NCBI RefSeq assembly: GCF_002005145.1
Contig: NZ_CP019698.1
Coordinates: 1,488,001 to 1,552,000, forward strand
Origin: Desulforamulus ferrireducens
GTDB lineage: Bacteria > Bacillota > Desulfotomaculia > Desulfotomaculales > Desulfotomaculaceae
Length of the DNA stretch: 64,000 nucleotides
Reading direction: 5' to 3'
Part shown: positions 34,779 through 43,901 of the stretch, piece by piece
Layout of the letters: each line of letters begins with the position of its first letter
How positions within the stretch are numbered: position 1 is the stretch's first letter
Translations under genes and position numbers: made by a program
The notes under the pieces: model-generated
Told to the model about the DNA's origin: nothing
The model's input: only the letters and a program-made list of their open reading frames with translations
Databases searched by the model: none

Positions 34779-35822
34779 TTGAGTATGAAGGATATTAACC
34801 GAGGACCCGGGAGGAAAGGGATGCTTCAGTCCCTTTCCTCCATGAAAACGGGTCTTGTTCTTTTATTGTTACTGGGAGCAGTAGCTGCCCTGGGCAGCTT
34901 AGTTCCCCAGGGTGAACAGGCCGAATTCTATCAGATCCATTATGGGGAGCTATTAGGTAACTTTTTACTATTATTATCCTTTGACCGACTGTATAGTTCA
35001 TGGTGGTTTATCCTCCTGGGGGTTATATTTGCGGCCAATATCCTGATTTGTTCGCTGCAACGTATGAAAGGTATTCAGGATATAAAAAGTGCCGGGTCGG
35101 TTTTGTTGCATGTGAGTATTTTAGTGATATTTATCGGTTCTCTGCTCTCTGGCCTGGTAGGGAAAAGTGAATACATAGAAATTGGCACAGCAGATACAGC
35201 CGATCTTTCTTCCATTGGTTTTCCTGGTTATCAGCTAACAGTAACGGATTTCAAGATAGATTATTATGAAACCCTGGAACCCAAGCAGTATATCAGTTCA
35301 CTGGTTTTAACCAATGCACAGGGGAATAGGGTGGTTGAAGAAATTAGTGTCAACCACCCCATGAAGGCAGAGGGGTTGACCATTTATCAAAATAGCTATG
35401 GTTGGTTGGCTAAGGGAAGGGTAGCCGGTGGGGAAGGAGACAAGTCCTTTGAACTAATTAATGGTGATGAATTAGAGCTGGATCATGGCATAACTCTAAA
35501 AACCATTTTTATTCCGGATTTCGACCCGATCAGTGGAACCCTACACTCAAGAACTCCCTTACCCAATAACCCACACCTGGCCTGCGCACTGCTCAGGGGT
35601 GAGCAGTTATTGGATGTTCAGGTAATCCCAGAGGGAGAAACCAGCCAGGTGGGTAGTGTAGCTGTCACCTTTGAGGATTACCGCTATTATACCGGCTTAG
35701 AAATAAAAAGGGACCCTGGGGTAAAGGTGGTCTACGGGGGATTCGTGCTAATGCTTTTGGGCCTTGCCTGCCGTTATCTGGCTCCACAAAAGGGGAGAAA
35801 AGTAAGTGAGGTGGCACAATAA
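34779..35822 (+). CDS. resB: Cytochrome c biogenesis protein ResB/Ccs1
   Basis: A 347-residue membrane protein. TTG 34779 is favoured by GGAGTGG spacing; ATG 34785 is an alternative. Three N-terminal helices (LVLLLLLGAVAALGSLVPQG, WWFILLGVIFAANILICSL, VLLHVSILVIFIGSLLSGLV) are followed by an extracytoplasmic domain with ISVNHPMKAEGLTIYQNSYG and a final helix. ResB with CcsA forms the system II haem-handling complex that attaches haem to apocytochromes. It directly follows nrfA and abuts ccsA, so it is dedicated at least partly to NrfHA maturation. Confidence 0.9.
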   Translation: MSMKDINRGPGRKGMLQSLSSMKTGLVLLLLLGAVAALGSLVPQGEQAEFYQIHYGELLGNFLLLLSFDRLYSSWWFILLGVIFAANILICSLQRMKGIQDIKSAGSVLLHVSILVIFIGSLLSGLVGKSEYIEIGTADTADLSSIGFPGYQLTVTDFKIDYYETLEPKQYISSLVLTNAQGNRVVEEISVNHPMKAEGLTIYQNSYGWLAKGRVAGGEGDKSFELINGDELELDHGITLKTIFIPDFDPISGTLHSRTPLPNNPHLACALLRGEQLLDVQVIPEGETSQVGSVAVTFEDYRYYTGLEIKRDPGVKVVYGGFVLMLLGLACRYLAPQKGRKVSEVAQ

Positions 35823-36620
35823 TTGGAAGCACAATTTAATCTTACAGCCTATATTTTACTGTATCTGACAGTTATTGCCAGCCTAATTTCCCTCTGGGAA
35901 AATAACCACCTGCTAAGAAAACTAAGTCTCTGGTTTTCTGTCCTTGCCTTTGCCAGTCTCACCCTGGCCCTGGTCCAACGATGTATGGCCAGTGGTAGGT
36001 TACCCTTTGCCACCATGTATGAATTTACTTTTCTTTTTGCCTGGGGCATATTGTTATTCCTACTGTTATTAAGAATTAAATTTGCTTCTGAATTATTAAC
36101 CAGCCTTAGTGCCTTATTTGCCATTGCTATCCTGTCCTATGGCAGCACTTTGCCCTCGGATATCCGTCCTTTGATGCCTGCTTTGCAAAGTGTCTGGTTG
36201 GAATTCCATGTAATTACAGCTATCCTGGCCTATGGGGCCTTTGCTTTATCCTGTTGTCTGGCCATTATCTACCTGGTTAAAGAGAAAAATGGTCGTTTTG
36301 GTGAGTCCTTACCTCCTTTAACTAAGTTAGATAGTTATATGCACTGGAGTGTGGCCATTGGCTTCCCCTTTATGACCCTGGTTTTAATTACCGGGGCAGT
36401 CTGGGCAGAGGAGGTTTGGGGCAGGTGGTGGAGTTGGGACCCTAAGGAAACCTGGGCTCTCATTACCTGGCTCATTTACGCAGGTTATTTGCATGCCAGA
36501 AAAACCTATGGCTGGCAAGGGAAAAGGGCAGCTATCATGGCCATCATTGGCTTTGCTGTGGTTTTGTTTACCTTGTTCGGAGTGTCCCTACTGTTGCCGG
36601 GTGCCCATAGTTATGTCTAG
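35823..36620 (+). CDS. ccsA: Cytochrome c biogenesis protein CcsA/ResC
   Basis: A 265-residue polytopic protein starting at TTG 35823 right after the resB stop, with GTGAGGTGG as the ribosome site. Eight or so helices are visible. The haem-binding WWSWDPKETWALITWLIYAG (tryptophan-rich WWD motif) is intact, as are flanking His residues in VWLEFHVITAILAYG and AGYLHARKTYGWQG. It exports and presents haem for attachment together with ResB. It is the last gene of the nrf operon; a composite repeat follows. Confidence 0.92.
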   Translation: MEAQFNLTAYILLYLTVIASLISLWENNHLLRKLSLWFSVLAFASLTLALVQRCMASGRLPFATMYEFTFLFAWGILLFLLLLRIKFASELLTSLSALFAIAILSYGSTLPSDIRPLMPALQSVWLEFHVITAILAYGAFALSCCLAIIYLVKEKNGRFGESLPPLTKLDSYMHWSVAIGFPFMTLVLITGAVWAEEVWGRWWSWDPKETWALITWLIYAGYLHARKTYGWQGKRAAIMAIIGFAVVLFTLFGVSLLLPGAHSYV

Positions 36621-36667
36621 TGTTGATTGTCTAACAAAAATGACAGGGGTAGTTGCACAATTTAGGC

Positions 36668-37074
36668 GATGATGCGAAACTGGCCATCGGCCATCAGCCG
36701 TCGGCCTTCGGCTTTAAAAGATTGGCCATAAGCCTTAAGCCATAGGCCATAGGCCTATTTTTTGAGCTTACCTCTCCATGGTAGCGACGTAGACGCCAGA
36801 GAAAGTCGGGCATAAAACCCTGCAAAACTCCCCCAGTTACTTTGCGCCACGCGGCCTGACCGGACCCCTCGGCGAGAGAGCTCTTATAATCCCCTCTCCA
36901 GAGGAATGTGCTACGAGTACCAAGTTAAATCCAACTAAGCCAATGGCTTACGGCCTATGGCCTAAGGCCAAAAGCCGACGGCCGAGGGCTGATGGCCGAT
37001 GGCCAAAAGTTAACAGCCGATGGCCGACGGCCAAAAATAAGAAGTGTCGCATTTCTGTAGTTATGCGACACTTC
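36668..37074 (-). repeat. Composite intergenic element, copy 2
   Basis: The same composite as at 10362-10706 in reverse orientation. From the right: hairpin GAAGTGTCGCAT..ATGCGACACTTC (37041-37074), heptamers (GGCCGATGGCCAAAAG.., 36955-37032), a core with CAAGTTAAATCCAACTAAGC, CCCCTCGGCGAG and AAACTCCCCCAGTTAC, then heptamers (36682-36752), ending in GATGCGAAACTGGCC. It lies between the convergent genes ccsA and pdaB, and the hairpin end could terminate pdaB. Confidence 0.8.
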
Positions 37075-37087
37075 CTGTTTTTCATGC

Positions 37088-37834
37088 CTAGTCGATGGTT
37101 CCGGGCCCTAATTTTAGTAGTTCCGATACGGTAACCAGTTGATAACCTTGTTGTTTTAAACCTTCGATAACCTTTGGCAAAGCCTCAGGGGTTTGCAGAC
37201 AGGTGTCACTGGCGTGCATCAGGATGATGTCTCCTGGTTCCACCTTCTTTAAAACACGGTCGACGATAGTCTGTACCCCGGGTTTTTTCCAATCCAGGGA
37301 GTCGGTACTCCATTGAATTACTTTATAGTTTAATTCTTCGGCTGTGGTTAAAACCATGTCGTTCCAGTCACCGTTGGGGGTGCGAATTAAATTGGGCTCC
37401 ACGCCGGTAACTTCCTTAATCTTTTCGTGGGCAGTGAGGATATTTTTCCTGACAACTTCTTTGGGATACTCACTGAGATTAACGTGTTCCTCCCCATGAC
37501 TGGCAACCTCGTGACCTTCTGCTACAATTCTCTTGGGAAACTCGGGGTGTTTCACAGCCCAGGGACCAGAGATAAAAAAGGTACTTTTTACGTTATGCTG
37601 CTTTAAGATATCCAACACTGGCCCAGGAACTTTTGTACCCCAACTGATATCAAAGGTTAAGGCTACTACTTTTTTATCTGTCTTAACTTTATAGATGGCG
37701 TACTTTTTAGCTGTTGTGGTAACAGCTTGTTGCTGGTAGATTAGCGCAGAGAAAAACAGAGCGCAGATTACTACGGCGGACAATAAAACCAGTTGTTTTT
37801 TAAATCTCCGGTAATCAAAGATAAAAACCTTCAA
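37088..37834 (-). CDS. pdaB: Polysaccharide deacetylase PdaB-like (sporulation)
   Basis: A 248-residue membrane-anchored NodB-fold protein; TTG 37834 has GGAGGTG upstream. One N-terminal helix (LVLLSAVVICALFFSALIY) precedes the domain. VVALTFDISWGTKVPGPVLD is the PdaB variant in which the second catalytic-motif Asp is replaced. EVASHGEEHVNLSEY gives the zinc-binding His pair, and GDIILMHASDTCLQTPEALP the last motif. PdaB is needed late in Bacillus sporulation for spore cortex stability. Deacetylase activity is uncertain because of the altered TFDD motif. Confidence 0.87.
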   Translation of the reverse strand: MKVFIFDYRRFKKQLVLLSAVVICALFFSALIYQQQAVTTTAKKYAIYKVKTDKKVVALTFDISWGTKVPGPVLDILKQHNVKSTFFISGPWAVKHPEFPKRIVAEGHEVASHGEEHVNLSEYPKEVVRKNILTAHEKIKEVTGVEPNLIRTPNGDWNDMVLTTAEELNYKVIQWSTDSLDWKKPGVQTIVDRVLKKVEPGDIILMHASDTCLQTPEALPKVIEGLKQQGYQLVTVSELLKLGPGTID

Positions 37835-38041
37835 TTATCATACACCTCCCGTCTTATAAATATTTTCTACTGATGGAATATATGAGTATTTTTTGCAAAA
37901 AACTTACAAATTGCTGCAGACCTCCCAAAACATGTAAAACTAAGGCATAGTGGAAAGAACGGCAGCTTTGGTTCTACTAATTCTTTCCTGTTATTCAATA
38001 AGGTGCTCAGTGAAAAAATACTGGCGGAGGGAGGTCCGTAA

Positions 38042-39208
38042 ATGAAATCGGCCAATAAAATAGCTTTAATGCTTTTTGTTTTACTGCTGCTTATACCCTT
38101 AGAGGCACTGGCAACACCGGAGGGTGATGGTCAACCACCCAAAATTAAAGCATCAGCGGCTTGTTTAATGGATGTAGCTACGGGGCAAATTTACTATCAA
38201 AAGGAAGGAAGTAAACGGAGAGAGCCAGCTAGTTTAACCAAGGTCATGACAGGTATACTGGCCATAGAAAACGGTGATTTAAAGGATATTGTGACGGTGA
38301 AAAAAAGGGCTGCCGCAGTCTCCATGGGGCAGGATATTGGCCTTAATACGGGAGACCGACTTACTTTAGAAGATTTATTAAAGGCGGCACTAATGTATTC
38401 TGCCAATGATTCCACCGTAGCCATTGGTGAACATATCGCCGACAGTCATGATTTGTTTGTGCAAATGATGAATGACAAGGCAAAAACCCTAGGTATGCTT
38501 AATACCCATTTTGCCAATACCAATGGTTTTCATCACCCCAATCATTATACCACTGCCAACGACCTGGCTATTCTCACAGCCTATGCCTTAAGAAATGAAA
38601 CCTTCGCCAAGCTGGTAGCTACCAAAGAGGCCACCATCACCTGGCAACCCAAATCAGAGGCAAAGGTTGCAAGTAAGGAGAATGAACCAGAAACTCTTAA
38701 ACAAAGAAATATCCGCAACACCAATCGACTGCTATTTTCTGATTATGAAGGTATTAACGGAGTAAAAACCGGCACCACACCCAGGGCAGGCAATTGCTTA
38801 ATTGCATCAGCAACCAGAGATGGTCGACAACTGGTGGTGGTCATTCTCAACAGCAATAACCGCTGGCAGGATGCCACAAAGCTGCTAGACTATGGATTTA
38901 ATCAGGTGAAACCTGTGGTGCTGGCAGAGCAGGATGAGGTAATGGCAGAAATAGAAGTGTTGGAAGGAAAAGAACCAAAGGTAACCTTGGTTGCGGCTAA
39001 AAAGCTAGAATACAACCTGCCATTGATTGAGGTGGAAAAAATCCAACGGAAGGTTAACCTTTATCCAGTACCTAAGGCACCGGTGAAAAAAGGTACTGTG
39101 CTGGGAACTGCCACTTATCTAATTGAGGGTAAAGAAATTGCCACGGTAGACTTAATAGCAAACCAGGACATAGAAAGAAAACCCTGGTTTCAAAGAATAT
39201 TTGATTAG
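38042..39208 (+). CDS. D-alanyl-D-alanine carboxypeptidase (PBP5-like)
   Basis: A 388-residue exported protein with a signal peptide ending near EALATPE (~25) and a GGAGGGAGG ribosome site. The penicillin-binding motifs are intact: SLTKVMTGIL (SxxK), SANDSTVAIGEH (SxN) and GVKTGTTPRAGNC (KTG). The C-terminal ~100 residues form the PBP5 beta domain, ending with a possible membrane-associating amphipathic helix (ERKPWFQRIF). It trims terminal D-Ala from peptidoglycan stems. DacB/DacF-type sporulation members are similar, so the exact paralogue cannot be fixed. Confidence 0.9.
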   Translation: MKSANKIALMLFVLLLLIPLEALATPEGDGQPPKIKASAACLMDVATGQIYYQKEGSKRREPASLTKVMTGILAIENGDLKDIVTVKKRAAAVSMGQDIGLNTGDRLTLEDLLKAALMYSANDSTVAIGEHIADSHDLFVQMMNDKAKTLGMLNTHFANTNGFHHPNHYTTANDLAILTAYALRNETFAKLVATKEATITWQPKSEAKVASKENEPETLKQRNIRNTNRLLFSDYEGINGVKTGTTPRAGNCLIASATRDGRQLVVVILNSNNRWQDATKLLDYGFNQVKPVVLAEQDEVMAEIEVLEGKEPKVTLVAAKKLEYNLPLIEVEKIQRKVNLYPVPKAPVKKGTVLGTATYLIEGKEIATVDLIANQDIERKPWFQRIFD

Positions 39209-39230
39209 AAAAACTTGACATACGCTAATA

Positions 39231-39274
39231 AACAGACAAAGGCACTTTTGAACGGTGCTTTTGTCTGTTTTTTT
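39231..39274 (+). terminator. Terminator after the carboxypeptidase gene
   Basis: AACAGACAAAGGCAC / GGTGCTTTTGTCTGTT forms a long stem with loop TTTTGAAC and a run of seven T. Confidence 0.88.
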
Positions 39275-39286
39275 GATTATTCTAGC

Positions 39287-39315
39287 TTGACTTTTTTATG
39301 TAAAACAAGCATAAT
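39287..39315 (+). promoter_or_regulatory. Promoter of tRNA-Val
   Basis: TTGACT and CATAAT are separated by 17 bases, and the tRNA begins 24 bases after the -10 box, as expected of a vegetative sigma-A promoter. Confidence 0.7.
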
Positions 39316-39338
39316 ATTAAATGCGCTAAGAAAATAAT

Positions 39339-39415
39339 GGGACGTTAGCTCAGATGGTTAGAGTGCTGCGTTGACATCGCAGAGGTCACTGGTTCGATTC
39401 CAGTACGTCCCACCA
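39339..39415 (+). tRNA. tRNA-Val (anticodon GAC)
   Basis: The 77-base sequence folds into a full cloverleaf. The acceptor stem is GGGACGT/ACGTCCC with an encoded ACCA 3' end, the D arm GCTC..GAGT, the anticodon stem CTGCG/CGCAG with loop TTGACAT (anticodon GAC at 39373-39375), and the T arm ACTGG-TTCGATT-CCAGT. GAC reads the valine codons GUC and GUU. Confidence 0.95.
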
Positions 39416-39421
39416 AATTTT

Positions 39422-39450
39422 GGGTAGATACATATTGTATCTACCCTTTT
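39422..39450 (+). terminator. Terminator after tRNA-Val
   Basis: GGGTAGATACA..TGTATCTACCC followed by TTTTT starts seven bases after the tRNA. Confidence 0.85.
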
Positions 39451-39591
39451 TATATTTGAAATACTTGATTATGACTGATTGGCTGGAGTACGCCATAATA
39501 GGTGTGAAGGGCGAATGTCTAAGTCTCTTTGTTATGATAATCGCCATCTAATTCACCTCAGACCGGGTGTCCCAGTTGGATTAAGTCAAAT

Positions 39592-39621
39592 TAAAGGCAT
39601 TGCTGACAACAGCAATGCCTT
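39592..39621 (-). terminator. Terminator of the PstS-like pseudogene
   Basis: AAAGGCATTGCTG-ACAA-CAGCAATGCCTTT is a perfect 13-bp stem just past the stop of the interrupted gene on the minus strand. The 140 bases between it and the tRNA terminator contain no gene I can support. Confidence 0.75.
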
Positions 39622-40029
39622 TAAAATTAGTTTATTCTTTGGGGATGAGTCCCAACCCCCTTATAATAGCTCTACCTTCATCACTCTTTAACCATTTGAT
39701 TATTTTTCTGGCACTATGTTCCTGGGGTAAATCACTTCGTACCACCGCATAATAACCATCCGTAAGAGGATATGAGCCATTGGCAATGCTTTCTTCAGAA
39801 GGAACAACACCTTCAAAGGCGAGCATCTTCAACCTTTGATCTATTCCTGTAATTTCCCCCATATTTTTTAAATATGTGTAGAGAGTATAGCCAAGGGCAT
39901 AACTGTTTGTTGGAGTACCTTGCAAACCACCTTTATGATAAAAAGCCACTTGTTCCAACATACCCTCCATTGTCAGCTCTACATAATTATTTTGTATCCT
40001 TGGATGCATTTCTCTATTTTTTAAAATAA

Positions 40030-41748
40030 CCTGAAATATTCATAGCCATAATAGGCCATGGAAATTTTGTAACAAAATGGTGTTAAGATATATCTTGCTT
40101 TCTCATGTTGGCCCTGTAACCTGTTGTAAAAAACACGCACAAGGCATTGACATGGTATACGATGTAAGAGATGCATAAAACTGGATGATTTGAAGCTATA
40201 GCTGCCCCTTGTTTCTTAATTACGGCTTAAAACTAGTTTTTTTAGTAATTTATTTATTTACGAAAAACAAGGCAAGCTGCTTATATTTTGCAAGGTTTGT
40301 ATAAATGAATTTTGGTATATATAAGAGCTGCATAACTTCCAGGTCCAGTAGCGAGCGGAACGTACCAGTTTCCCTGCAATTTTGATTAATTTCAACCGCA
40401 GTGTCTCCATTCGGTTTGGTTTCATTGGTTCAGGCAAGCACAACCTGCGAAACCAGTTGTTAAAGTTGTATGCCAACATGGATAACTGCAGTTTTACTGC
40501 ATTGGATTCAAAGTTAGTGCTGCTCATTTTGTGACAAGCGAATCCATTTTTGGCTTCCTTAATAAAGTTTTCCATATGCCCACGTTGACAGTAAAAACGA
40601 ACGATATTACGCGGTTGTAGTTCCATGTTTGTCACGATAAACGTGAATTCAAAGAACAATTGTCCAGCAGGCCGTTCCATTTTGACAACAACGCGGCGGG
40701 CACGATCCCAACTACTGGCTTGATACAGAAATTCCCGGTAGTGGACTTGCCTTTCATGTAGTCTTTCAGGGTTTAATACTTGGTCCGCCATGGAATGTGC
40801 AACAGATTGAAGACGAGCATTGGCTTTTAAGCGAATTACATATTTATGACCCTTGTTTTCTACTAGTTTAAAGAGTTCCGGAACGGCAAAACCACTATCT
40901 GCGCGCAAAACAATTAAAGGATTGCTAACCCAAGTCTCATACCTTTTAAGGAGTGGACCGACAAATCGCACCACCTGACGAGAAGTATATACGTTGCCAG
41001 CACGAAGCTCGGCTTTAAGGCAATCACCTGTCAGTCCGTCAAAACAAAATAGAGGGTGAAACCCCCGCTCTTGATAATGAGAATTGAAGTTTGCTCCATA
41101 TTGATTACCGTAAGCAGTAAAGCCGGAAGAATCAAGATCCATAACAAACTGGTCTTGGGGTTTAAGCATATATACTCGCTTTTGTAAGATCTCATTAATA
41201 TGTTCCAATGATTTTGCAGTTGCAATATTTGCTTTTTCATTGAACCGGGAGATTGTTGGCTGCGAGGCCAAGCGCTTTTTTCCCAGTATAGCGGTGAGTA
41301 GGGGTTCTTCGCTTAAGTCATCCGCATGATCATCAGCGTGATAACCAGCAAGATGTTGATAAAGCTTTTGGATAACCACATCACTATTAGGATGATCTCG
41401 GTGCATAACAGGGTCATCAACTACCAGCATTTTTTCAACAGTTTCTGAAAGGCCGAGTTTATAATCAAATTCCTTATACAATAACAACCCTGCATCTGAA
41501 GTTAGGTCGCCACCATTAAAATTAACTTTTATTCGGGAGTTGAAGTTCATGCTATATTCCTGTACACTTTTCATAAGAAGAGTCCTCCTTTGGTAAAGGT
41601 TGGTTTGCACAACACCATTACAATACCAAAGTTTGGGCTCTTTTTCCATGCTTTCATTTCACTTAATGGGTGATATGCTAAAGGCTTATTAATTCTTATT
41701 GCACTAAGGTTTTAAAGCTCAACAGATTTTTTATATGAATATTTCAGG
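40030..41748 (-). mobile_element. IS1380-family insertion sequence, complete
   Basis: A 1719-bp element bounded by perfect 15-bp terminal inverted repeats, CCTGAAATATTCATA (40030-40044) and its complement (41734-41748). It is flanked by a 5-bp target duplication AATAA (40025-40029 and 41749-41753). It carries one transposase gene. Size, ends beginning CCTG and short duplication suit the IS1380 family. Confidence 0.92.
40258..41574 (-). CDS. IS1380-family transposase
   Basis: A 438-residue DDE transposase. ATG 41574 has AAAGGAGGACTC before it; the frame is open to 41649. The N-terminus KVNFNGGDLTSDAGLLLYKE is the IS1380 signature. Catalytic Asp candidates lie in FVMDLDSSGFTAYGNQ and LRADSGFAVPEL, and the Glu region is YCQRGHMENFIKEAKNGF. 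The C-terminal QLSMLAYNFNNWFRRLCLP also fits. The gene is intact, so the element may be active. Confidence 0.93.
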   Translation of the reverse strand: MKSVQEYSMNFNSRIKVNFNGGDLTSDAGLLLYKEFDYKLGLSETVEKMLVVDDPVMHRDHPNSDVVIQKLYQHLAGYHADDHADDLSEEPLLTAILGKKRLASQPTISRFNEKANIATAKSLEHINEILQKRVYMLKPQDQFVMDLDSSGFTAYGNQYGANFNSHYQERGFHPLFCFDGLTGDCLKAELRAGNVYTSRQVVRFVGPLLKRYETWVSNPLIVLRADSGFAVPELFKLVENKGHKYVIRLKANARLQSVAHSMADQVLNPERLHERQVHYREFLYQASSWDRARRVVVKMERPAGQLFFEFTFIVTNMELQPRNIVRFYCQRGHMENFIKEAKNGFACHKMSSTNFESNAVKLQLSMLAYNFNNWFRRLCLPEPMKPNRMETLRLKLIKIAGKLVRSARYWTWKLCSSYIYQNSFIQTLQNISSLPCFS

Positions 41749-42484
41749 AATAAGGTTTTCCATCTGTGACTGGCTGCCGCTATCTGAATTGCGGCAAATG
41801 GGAACAAGTTCGCTATTGGTACCGCCCAAGGCAGACCAATTGGCAATTCCATAGTTGAGGTATATTTCACAAACCTGTTCCATGCTTATGTTTTCGGCTT
41901 TGTTTTCTTTGGGGGTAATAAATACCAGTGCCTCTGCGGCTATGGGGAAAAATTCCAGCTTTACACCAGCATTTTCTGCCATAGCCAAAACATCAGAAGA
42001 AGCATAGGGGACAATGATCATGTCCACTTCACCGTTGATCAACATCTTATATGACGGCATAGTTTTTGAGGCAGTTTCCGGGAAATTATCATTTTCATTA
42101 CTTAGATACATGGCCTGATTAATTGCTCTTACAATTGAAAGGGTTGATGTAGAGCCATCAATTTTGGGGTAGTTTTGGTTAGTAATTCCTAACTTGTCCG
42201 CAGTATCACTCATTAAATTTTGATTACCTACATTTGTTTTATTGTCAAAAGTTGCACTGTTAGCTGTGGTACCCGTAGAATTTGGCATGTCCGTACCCCT
42301 GGTACAAGACACAAAGAAAAAGGCCGTCATAATGATCAAAATAGATATTAATAGTTTTTTCATTTTTATAACCATTCCTTTCGCAAGCTCAAGGCACAAA
42401 ACGGAATGAAACATTGCCTATGAGCTTGTTTTGTTTTAAAACTATCTTATTGAGATAACAGGCAACTACAAATCACGTGGAGGT

Positions 42485-42625
42485 GAGTGCGCTGTTCCTT
42501 TGGGAGCAGACCGTATTTTTATATGTGTAGACTGTCCTTTCAAGCACAAATAAGTGTGCCTTCAGAGTACGAAGACTTATCTTTGTATAAACAACTCGTT
42601 TATAGCTGGACAGTCAGTCAATGCC
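42485..42625 (+). ncRNA. Candidate IS110 bridge RNA
   Basis: The non-coding stretch before the transposase folds into nested stems. These are a 5' hairpin CTGTTCC-TTTG-GGAGCAG (42492-42509); a closing helix GACTGTCC (42530-42537) with GGACAGTC (42608-42615); and, inside it, GCACA/TGTGC (42544-42559) and TATAAAC-AACTC-GTTTATA (42586-42604). A 5' stem-loop followed by a structured part with two internal loops is the layout of the bridge RNA encoded at the left end of IS110-group elements. Loop-to-DNA complementarity was not established. Confidence 0.5.
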
Positions 42626-42662
42626 TGCTTTTCTCAATAATTTTTTGCGAAGGGAGACTTTA

Positions 42663-43901
42663 ATGTTAAAAATCGTTTACCCCATCTGTTGTGGAATTGA
42701 TGTCCACAAAAAGTTTCTTGTTGCTTGTATTGCCTTTACCAATGACAAAGGTGTTACCACTTACAAGTCCAGACGCTTTTCTACCTTCACAAACGATTTG
42801 CGAAAGCTGTCGGAGTGGCTTTCCTCCAATTCCTGCACACATGTTTGCATGGAATCCACCGGCAAGTATTGGGTACCTGTGTACAATATTTTGGAAGCCA
42901 CCTGTAAAATTACACTGGCTCATCCAAAGTATGTCAAAGCGATTCGCGGTAAGAAAACCGATAAAAAGGATGCCAAGTGGATTGCCGACCTGTTTAAGCA
43001 CGACCTTGTTGCCGGAAGCTTTATGCCACCCCTTCCAATTCGTCAATTGCGTGACTTGATGCGTTATCGTTTTAAGCTCACAAACTTTAGTTCCAGCGAG
43101 AAGAACCGGATTCAAAATTGTCTTACTGTATCAAATATCCAGCTCGCCAACGTGGTATCTGATACTTTCGGTAAGAGTTCAATGAGAATCATTGACTACT
43201 TGCTTGAAAATCCCGATGATAAGGATTTCGATTTTGTTCCTCTTCTTCACTCATCCATGCTGCATAAAGTGGACGATATCCGTCTTGCCCTGGACGGAAT
43301 GATTACACCGGAACAGCGGCAAAAAATGAATATTATTCTTCAGCATTATGGCGAATTAGGAAAGTGCAAGTCCAACCTTGAATCCTTAATTCTATCGCTC
43401 TCAGAGCCTTATGCCAAGGAACGTACTTTAGTGTCCACTGTACCAGGTATCAAAAATCCCTTTTCTGCAATCGCTATAATTTCAGAAATCGGTGCTGATA
43501 TGTCTGTGTTCCCTACAGCCAAACACTTGTGTTCCTGGGCAGGAGTGACTCCTCAAAACAACGAGAGTGCGGGCAAAAAACATTCTGTTCGCATATCCCG
43601 TGCCGGTGTTTATATCAAGCCACTTTTAGTACAGTGCGCCAACGCTGTTGTTAAAAGTGATAAACACCCTGAAATCAAGGGCCGCTATTTATCCATCAAA
43701 AAGCGGCGTGGCCATAAGCGTGCTATTATAGCTATTGCACGAATGTTGCTTACTGCCATTTATCACATCCTTAAAAAAGGTGAACCTTACAACCCAGAAC
43801 TTTATAAGAAAGCGCAACCTTTTCCTGCATCTCGTGAAATCACAGTAGAACAGGCTATTCTTATAGCTCGGAGGCACGGGTACTCTGTAGTTAAGGATTG
43901 A
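42663..43901 (+). CDS. IS110-family transposase (DEDD recombinase)
   Basis: A 412-residue protein; ATG 42663 has GAAGGGAG upstream. The RuvC-like N-terminal domain has CCGIDVHKKFLVACIAF (first Asp), CMESTGKYWVPVYNILE (Glu), and KKTDKKDAKWIADLFKHDLV (two Asp). The C-terminal transposase_20 domain has LVSTVPGIKNPFSAIAIISE and the catalytic Ser region GVTPQNNESAGKKHSVRISR. The gene is intact. Element boundaries are not marked by inverted repeats, as usual for IS110. It lies next to the IS1380-split gene, making 39632-43960 a mobile-element hotspot. Confidence 0.92.
   Translation: MLKIVYPICCGIDVHKKFLVACIAFTNDKGVTTYKSRRFSTFTNDLRKLSEWLSSNSCTHVCMESTGKYWVPVYNILEATCKITLAHPKYVKAIRGKKTDKKDAKWIADLFKHDLVAGSFMPPLPIRQLRDLMRYRFKLTNFSSSEKNRIQNCLTVSNIQLANVVSDTFGKSSMRIIDYLLENPDDKDFDFVPLLHSSMLHKVDDIRLALDGMITPEQRQKMNIILQHYGELGKCKSNLESLILSLSEPYAKERTLVSTVPGIKNPFSAIAIISEIGADMSVFPTAKHLCSWAGVTPQNNESAGKKHSVRISRAGVYIKPLLVQCANAVVKSDKHPEIKGRYLSIKKRRGHKRAIIAIARMLLTAIYHILKKGEPYNPELYKKAQPFPASREITVEQAILIARRHGYSVVKD

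Larger units (their letters stand above)
39632..42363 (-). pseudogene. PstS-like phosphate-type substrate-binding lipoprotein split by an insertion sequence
   Basis: The 5' part (42363 to 41749) encodes a lipoprotein signal peptide with lipobox FFVSC and a PBP-like domain (TLSIVRAINQAMYL, INGEVDMIIVPYASSDVL, ISMEQVCEIYLNYGIANWSA). The 3' part (40024 to 39632) continues with HPRIQNNYVELTM and ends in IIRGLGLIPKE. Removing the 1719-bp IS and one copy of the 5-bp duplication joins ENLI to LKNREMHPRI in frame, giving a 335-residue protein. The PstS/SphX class is the nearest match (DGYYAVVRSDLPQEHSAR). The split is therefore recent. No pst transporter genes are nearby. Confidence 0.85.

Noticed and set aside
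39479-39691. Plus-strand 70-codon frame between tRNA-Val and the PstS-like gene
   Set aside because: It has no ribosome site, runs through the terminator hairpin at 39592-39621, and its end is antisense to a recognisable gene.
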